64,000 bases of DNA, from assembly GCF_026914185.1 (NCBI RefSeq), contig NC_070564.1, positions 3,844,001 to 3,908,000 of the forward strand, written 5' to 3'. Under the pieces are notes generated by a model. That model did not search any database and was not told the origin of the DNA. It worked only from the letters and a program-made list of their open reading frames with translations. A program made the translations under genes and the position numbers. Below, piece after piece: positions 57,240 through 64,000 of the stretch. How positions within the stretch are numbered: position 1 is the stretch's first letter; each line of letters opens with the position of its first letter. Source of the stretch: Puccinia triticina (Eukaryota > Basidiomycota > Pucciniomycetes > Pucciniales > Pucciniaceae).

Positions 57240-58925
57240 AAACCTTTTTGACCAAATAGGAGGCATACGCAAAGAGCAATACATCAGCATCTTGCCACCC
57301 GCGCCGGCGTACATTTCCGCCAGGAACTCAACCGCTGCGAGCGCAGGCAGACTTGCGTGTCTGTCGAGGTCCTCTGTCCAGACATCTTTGGCGTCAAGCT
57401 GCCGGGCAGATTTCAGCAGTGGGAGGACTAAGCCCTCGACGGTCGCGAGCGGCTTCTGGGCGCGTTCCAGGACTCTACATACATCTTTGTATGCAGATTT
57501 TCAGTCCTTTTTCCTTTTGGATGAGGGGGTGGGGGTGGTAGGGGCGTATACTCGCCAAGGAAGTTCCAGGCGCTCGGGTTGCTGGTCGCGGTGAGCAGCT
57601 AACGCTACACAAAGGCCACTTCCCAAACCACCATCTCGGAGAGCTGGGCACATGTGAGCCCCGGGGTGTGGAGCCGGAAGGTGAGGAGGCCAAGGAGAGG
57701 GCAGACGAGTCAAGTTCAATGTCAACGGGGGAGGCTGTCCAAGCTCGGTAAAATTTTAGGCTGTTTGGTGGTTGAGAGCATTGATCAGCAGGGTCAACAA
57801 GCGTCGAGGACTGGGGAAGAGGCGGCGTGATGGGAGGGATGTGGGAGGCATGGGGGGAGGGAGAGCAGGAGGGTGCGGAGGCGGGGTGTCGCTGATGGGT
57901 CAAGAGATCGGGCTGGGCAGCATCGACTCCAAGGGCCGGGGTCCTTGTCGTTGTGGGTGTGGCCGGTAGTTGAGACGAGCCGGTGGGCGGTTTTGGTGAC
58001 AAATTGGCGAAGTAGCCGACGCCTTCTTTGCGCACGTTCTACTCAATGTTCCCGCGCATGACCAGGCCCTTCACCTAGTCCACCTTCCGGATCTTGTTCT
58101 CCCGCAGCGATTTGTTCTCCGCTCTTGTTCTGAACTCTCCTCCATCTCCACTCTCCTTTGTGCGAGCTCTTCCGTTGCTGTTTTCAGCTCGGTTTGCACC
58201 TCTTCCTGTTGTTGATTAAGGCATCGTCCGGGGGATTTTTTTAGGTTTCAGGAATTTGTTAGGGGAAGAAAGAGTGGGAGAAAGACACAAACCAGTGGTT
58301 GTTTTGAGCTGGCGATGGAGTCCGTCTGCAAGTCCCGAGCCAGAAGGGCGGCTTTGAGCTGAGTTTTGAGGGGATCGATTTGGGCGTCACTCTGCAAGAT
58401 TCCCTGATTTTGTTTGAGACTATCGTGATATTTGAGGGATGCAAGCCGGGCCTGGTTGCGCAGATGTCCGATCTGATTGGGCCGTTCTTTCAAGCTTTTG
58501 CTGAGCTCGTTCTCGACATCAATCCGCTCCTTTTCGAGCTGCGCGATCCGGATCTCAATGAATTGGCTGGGTTGCTTGCATCACGAACCTTCAATCAGCC
58601 CAATTGATCATGTTGTTCTGATATCGGACAATTGTCAACAGCATTCGCTCTTTGTTGGAGAGCAGACAGGGTGCAAACTGACCGACTGGGGAGTTGAGCA
58701 GTTGGCTGGTGGGATTGGTCAGGGGGGTATCCGCTTTCTGCGCGAGTTCGCTGAGGGTCTGGTAGAGAGCAAGGTATTCTGGCCAGATAGGATGGGTAGC
58801 AGGGCCTGGATGATCACACCCAGCGTTGGTAGTTCTGCTTCGATGTGCTGGTTTGTGTGCTGATGATGCCAGATTGATTCAGAGCGGCGACTGATCCTAG
58901 CGTTGTCCCTGGAGGAGTCAAGCAA
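57240..58925 (-). pseudogene. Decayed coiled-coil gene, unrecognised
   Basis: Several minus-strand segments are clearly protein-like but in different frames. The first has EAELPTLGVIIQALLPIL (near 58840-58785), then after a frameshift EYLALYQTLSELAQKADTPL and LLSNKERMLLTIVRYQNN, ending at 58591. The second is a coiled coil from IEIRIAQLEKERIDVENEL to ARDLQTDSIASSKQPL (58559-58293, GT donor after it). The third is EEVQTELKTATEELAQRR (from 58205, after a CAG acceptor), followed by stops near 58070 and 58045. The fourth is RVLERAQKPLATVEGLVLP to AAVEFLAEMYAGAGGKM (about 57480-57260). Stops and shifts inside segments show decay. The parent protein would be large and partly coiled coil; I do not recognise it. 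The segments may belong to more than one gene. Confidence 0.6.
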
Positions 58926-60165
58926 ACAGATGATCCGATCCGATCATGGCCATAGAGACATTAAAAAAGGGTGATCTCTTTACAGAAGGTAGGTCCAACG
59001 GTTGGCCTGCTTGAGCCCAACAACCTTGATGGGCACCATCTTCGGACTCCCGTCCGCCACTGTATTCTGTGCATGGGTGCGTGGGTTGGTTGCGATGGGA
59101 GATTCGGTGACGGTTGCAATGGCGGGCGGTGACAATCAAGGCATTGGGGCTGGGCTGCAAGGTGGGCGGTGGCGGTTGATTGGCGAGCAGTAACGGCAAG
59201 GCATTGGGGACAAGCTAAACGTGTGTGGCGGCGAGTGCTTGTGGAATTTGCTCTGGACAGCTTATATAAGGGGGACGGTTCCATCAGCTTGAGGCCCCAG
59301 GGGTTCCGGTTTCGTCCTACCCCCTCCCTGGGAGCCCCCTAACCACTTGGTTAGGCCCTCCCTGGACACCTTTAACAACCGGCCCACTTTTGCTTGTTGC
59401 TACGGCACAGCTGGAGGGTCATCCATAGGGCCTTTGGGACTTTGGGGATTTTCAACGTGTGCTGTGAGATGAATGTGACTTTTTTGTTGCATTTTTTGAG
59501 AAATAAACACCCCAAAACTTAGATCTAGGGGTCTAGGATTTTGTGGATTTAAGAAAGTGGGATATTGATCGATTTTTTTTCTTTTTTTATTATTCCTCTT
59601 GATACCTTTGTCTGTTTTCCATGTCTCCTTGATACTATTCTATAATCTCTCTCCTTCTGCCTGTGTTAGCTTCAAGTCACAGGAATTTTTTTTTTCTTTT
59701 GCCTGATAACATTCATAAATTTCTACATACACCACTCGATTCTTCCTGAGAAGTAAAGATGTTGCAAGTTTTAGGATTAATCCAGGGTGGCTGAGGGGTC
59801 TCAATTTTTTTTTTTTTTTTTTTTTTTCACTTCAACAATTGATCTGTTATCAGAAGTCTGCAAATTGACTTTTTTCTCAAAAAAGGAAAAACATTGACCC
59901 CTGACCTCTCTCATGATACCATCCTGCACAAATTTTTAATTTGGCTGGTTGAACTTGCTCAAGATATTGCATATCATACTTGAAGTGCTACATGCATAGA
60001 AGGCCTTTTTGAAATTAGTTTACCATGGTTTAGCATATTTTTGTCAGGTTCTTTTTTTTATCTACTTTTGTTATCAACCACAGATTAATGAGGAATATTT
60101 CGACATAAAATTTCATCGGACAATTTTTCTGCATATAAAACCCAGAAATATTTTAAAATATAATT
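58926..60165. other. Intergenic; poly-T tracts
   Basis: 58930-59290 has GGCGGTGGCGG-type short repeats and no exon. 59290-60165 is AT-rich with T runs (including about 20 T at 59808-59827). No gene. Confidence 0.45.
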
Positions 60166-63100
60166 TATTTGGGGTCGCATCCATTATGCAGCAGCAACAA
60201 TGTGATCAGTTCCCAAATATCAGTAATTTGGTAGTTTCTGGCCCTTTCTGCCACTATATCTCAACACGGTGTGGGAGTTCTTCCATGATATTGGTATCAA
60301 AATGATCAATAGCCCCCAAGGATTCATTTTGTACCTTAAATGACCACATAACCCAAATGTAGCAGCTACAATCTGATCAGTTGCCAAATGTCACTAATTT
60401 GGTAGTTTCTTGGTGTTGCTGCCACTATATCTCAACACAGCCTGGGAGTTCTTCCATGATATTGGTATCATAATGATCAATAGCCACCAAGGATTCATTG
60501 TGTACCTTGAATGACCACAAAACCTCCAAATGTAGCAGCTATAATCTGACCATTTGCCAAATCTCACTAATTTGGTAGTTTCTTGGTGTTTCTGCCACTA
60601 TATCTCAGCGCAGCATGGGAGTTCTTCCATGATATTGGTACCAAGATGATCAAATGCCCTCAAAGATTGATTGAGTACCTCCAATGAGCACAAAACCCCC
60701 AATTGTAGCAGGCACAATGTGATCAGTTGCCAAATATCACTAATTTGGTAGTTTCTTGGTGTTTTTACCACTATATCTCAGCGCAGCGTGGAAGTTCTTC
60801 CATGATATTGGTACCAAAATGATCAAATGCCCCTGAAGATTCACTGGGTACCTTGAATGACCACAAAACCCCCAAATGTAGCAGCCACAATGTGATCAGT
60901 TGCCAAATATCACTAATTTGGTAGTTTCTCGGTGTTTCTGCCACTATATCTCAGCGCAGCATGGGAGTTATTCCATTATATTGGTACCAAAATGCTCAAA
61001 CACCCCCAAAAATTCATTGAGTACCTTGGATGACCACAAAACCCCCAAATGTAGCAGCCACAATGTGATCAGTTGCAAAATAACACTAATTTGGTAGTTT
61101 CTTGGTGTTTCTGCCACTATATCTCATCACAGCATGGGAGTTCTTCCAAGATATTGGTACCAAAATGATCACATGTCCTCAAACATTCATTGAGTACCTG
61201 CATTGTGTACCTTGGACGACCACAAAACCCCCAAATGTAGCAGCCACAATGTGATCAGTTGCCAAATATCACTAATTTGGTAGTTTCTTGGTGTTTCTGC
61301 CAGTATATCTCAGCCCTGCGTTGGAGTTCTTCCATGATATTGGTAACAAAATTATCACATGCCCCTGAAGATTCATTGTTTACCTTGAATGACCACAAAA
61401 CCCCCAAATGTAGCAGCCACAATGTGATCAGTTGCCAAATATCACTAATTTGGTAGTTTCTTGGTGTTTCTGCCACTTTATCTCAGCACAGCGTGGGAGT
61501 CCTTTCATTATATTGGTACCAAAATGATCAAATGCCCTTAAAAATTCATTGAGTACCTTGGATGACCACAAAACCCCCAAATGTAGCAGCCACAATGTGA
61601 TCAGTTGCCAAATATCACTAATTTGGTAGTTTCTTGGTGTTTCTGCCACTATATCTCAGCGCAGCTTGGGAGTTCTTCCATGATATTGGAACTGAAATGA
61701 TCACATGCGCCTGAAGATTCATTGTGTACCTTCAATGACCACAAAACCCCCAAATGTAGCAGCCACAATGTGATCAGTTGCCAAATATCACTAATTTGGG
61801 AGTTTCTTGGTGATTTGGCCACTATATCTCAGTGCAGCATGGGAGTTCTTCCATGATATTGGTACCAAAATGATCACATGCCCTCAACCATTCATTGAGT
61901 ATCTTGGGTGACCACAAAACCCCCAAATGTAGCAGCCACCATGTGATCAGTTGCCAAATATCACTAATTTGGTAGTTTCTTGGTGTTTCTGCCAGTATAT
62001 CTCAGCCCCGCGTGGGAGTTCTTCCATGATATTGGTACCCAAATTATCACTTGCCCCTGAAGATTCATTGTGTACCTTGAATGACCACAAAACCCCCAAA
62101 TGTAGCAGCCACAATGTGATCAGTTGACAAATATCACTAATTTGGTAGTTTCTTGGTGTTTCCGCCACTATATCTCAGCACAGCATGGGAGTTGTTCCAT
62201 GATATTGGTACCAAAATGATTAATCACCGCTAATGATTCATTGTGTACCTTGAATGACCACAAAACCCCCAAATGTAGCAGCGACACTGTGATCAGTTGC
62301 CATATATCACTAATTTGGTAGCTTCTGGGTGTTTTGGCCACTATATCTCAGTGCAGCATGGGAGTTCTTCCATGATATTGGTACCAAAATGATCACCTGC
62401 CCTCAAACATTCTTTGGTTATCTTGGATGACCACAAAACAGCCAAATGTAGCAGCCACCATGTGATCAGTTGCCAAATATCACTAATTTGGTAGTTTCTT
62501 GGTGCTTCTGCCAGTATATCTCAGCCCTGCGTGGGAGTTCTTCCATGATGTTGGTACCAAAATTATCACATGCCCCTGAAGATTCATTGTGTACCTTGAA
62601 TGACCACAAAACCCCCAAATGTAGCAGCCACAACGTGATCAGTTGACAAATATCACTAATTTGGTAGTTTCTTGGTGTTTCTGCCACTATATCTCAGCAC
62701 AGCGTGGGAGTTATTCCATGATATTGGTACCAAAATGATTTTTCACCGCTGACGATTCATTGTGTACCTTGAATGACCACAAAAACCCCAAATGTAGCAG
62801 CAACACTGTGATCAGTTGCCAAATATCACTAATTTGGTAGTTTCTTGGTGTTTTGGCCACTATATCTCAGTGCAGCATGGGAGTTCTTCCATGATATTGG
62901 TACCAAAATGATCACATGCCCTCAAACATTCATTGATTATCTTGGATGACCACAAAACCCCCAAATGTAGCAGCCACCATGTGATCAGTTGCCAAATATC
63001 ACTAATTTGGTAGTTTCTTGGTGCTTCTGCCAGTATATCTCAGCCCCCCGTAGGAGTTCTTCCATGATATTGGTAGCAGAATTATCACATGCCCCTGAAG

Positions 63101-64000
63101 ATTCATTGTGTACCTTGAATGACCACAAAACCCCCAAATGTAGCAGCCACAATGTGATCAGTTGCCAAATATCACTAATTTGGTAGTTTCTTGGTGTTTC
63201 TGCCACTATATCTCAGTGCAGCGTGGAGTCCTTCCATGATATTGGTACCGAAATGATCCGATGCCCCTGAAAATTCATTTTGTACCTAGAATGACCACAA
63301 AACCCCCACATGTAGCAGCGACAAGGTGATCAGTTGCCAAATATCACTAATTTGGTAGTTCTTTGGTGTTTCTGCCACTATATCTCAGCACAGCATGGGA
63401 TTTTTTCAATGGTATTGGTACCAAAATGAACACATGTCCTCAAATATTCATTGAGTACCTTGGATGACCACAAAACCCCCAAATGTAGCAGCCACAATGT
63501 GATCAGTTGACGAATATCACTAATTTGGTAGTTTCTTGATGTTTCTGCCACTATATCTCAGCACAGCGTGGGAGTTCTTCCATGATATTTGTACCAAAAT
63601 GATCACATGCCCTCAGAAATTCATGGATTACCTTGGATGACCACGAAACCCCCAAATGTAGCAGCCAAAATGTGATCAGTTGACAAATATCACTAATTTG
63701 GTAGTTTCTTGGTGTTTCCGCCACTATATCTCAGCACAGCGTGGGAGTTATTCCATGATATTGGTACCAAAATTTTTAATCACCGCTGAGGATTCATTGT
63801 GTACCTTGAATGACCACAAAACCCCCAAATGTAGCAGCCACACTGTGATGAGTTGCCAAATATCACTAATTTGGTAGTTTCTTGGGGTTTCTGCCACTAC
63901 ATCCAGCGCAGCATGGGAGTTCTTCCATGATATTGGTACCAAAATGATCAAATGCCCCTGAAGATTCATTGCGTACCTTGAATGACCACAAAACCCCCAA
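60166..64000. repeat. 173-bp satellite with 519-bp higher-order repeat
   Basis: The GATCAG step of each monomer lies at 60204, 60375, 60548, 60721, 60894, 61067, 61253, 61426, 61599, 61772, 61945 and so on every 173 bp to 63847. The exceptions are one 171, one 172 and one 186-bp unit; the 186-bp unit carries a 13-bp internal duplication. That is 22 monomers, running off the window. From 61772 to about 63328 three monomer types alternate: one with CCACCATGTG and CCAGTATATCTCAGCCC, one with GTTGACAAAT, one with TTTGGCCACTATATC. Copies match best at 519 bp. Repeated short ORFs of 65-73 codons are by-products. Subtelomeric, centromeric or other heterochromatin satellite by inference. Confidence 0.96.

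Noticed and set aside
61255..63969. Family of 73-codon minus-strand genes repeated every 173 or 519 bp
   Set aside because: They are the satellite monomer read in one frame. No start context, and frame is lost between neighbouring monomers.

Overview
Eukaryotic, most likely a basidiomycete and plausibly a rust fungus (Pucciniales). The evidence is dense short GT-AG introns (about 50-125 bp) in real genes, small secreted cysteine-rich proteins, a Helitron with a PIF1-type helicase, a BED-finger hAT transposase, and AT-rich DNA packed with nested non-autonomous transposons. The lineage assignment is inference from gene style and remembered resemblance; no search was run. Layout: 1-14.9 kb is transposon and repeat DNA without a convincing host gene. 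It holds foldback elements, a solo LTR, two copies of a 1.1-kb CACCAGGGG-ended element, an 815-bp element with GGCCCC ends, and a 33-bp minisatellite. At 14.98-16.07 kb (minus) is a six-exon gene for a secreted protein that is invisible as a single ORF. At 17.1-20.7 kb is a very GC-rich island with two divergent genes: the HyuA half of 5-oxoprolinase (minus, nine exons, no HyuB half) and an unrecognised 206-residue protein (plus). Their start codons lie 43 bp apart. 20.7-38 kb is repeat DNA again: a MITE holding two other MITEs, a 34-bp minisatellite, a decayed RGG-rich gene relic, a three-level nest (CACTG element > LTR > TIR element) and a 2.9-kb element with 36-bp terminal inverted repeats. 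At 38.15-40.69 kb is a second GC-rich island with the same head-to-head design: UDP-glucuronate decarboxylase (minus, eight exons) and a REX1B-like small protein (plus, four exons), start codons 32 bp apart. At 41.9-42.5 kb is a 110-residue cysteine-rich secreted protein with a TATA box. 42.5-55.5 kb carries a truncated hAT element running into GC palindromic repeats, a probable Helitron companion gene (AT-hook, possible OB fold) split by a 467-bp foldback MITE, and a decayed Helitron truncated after Walker B. At 57.2-58.9 kb (minus) are exons of a decayed coiled-coil gene. From 60.17 kb to the window end runs a 173-bp satellite with a 519-bp trimeric higher-order repeat. The most unusual theme is a set of ten or so separate arrays of short iterated palindromes. 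Each locus has its own arm sequence, several share an ATGACC/GGTCAT core, and at least two sit as the internal cargo of TIR-bounded elements. The two metabolic genes (glutathione-cycle 5-oxoproline recycling; UDP-xylose synthesis) are housekeeping functions. The two secreted proteins look like effector or apoplastic candidates.
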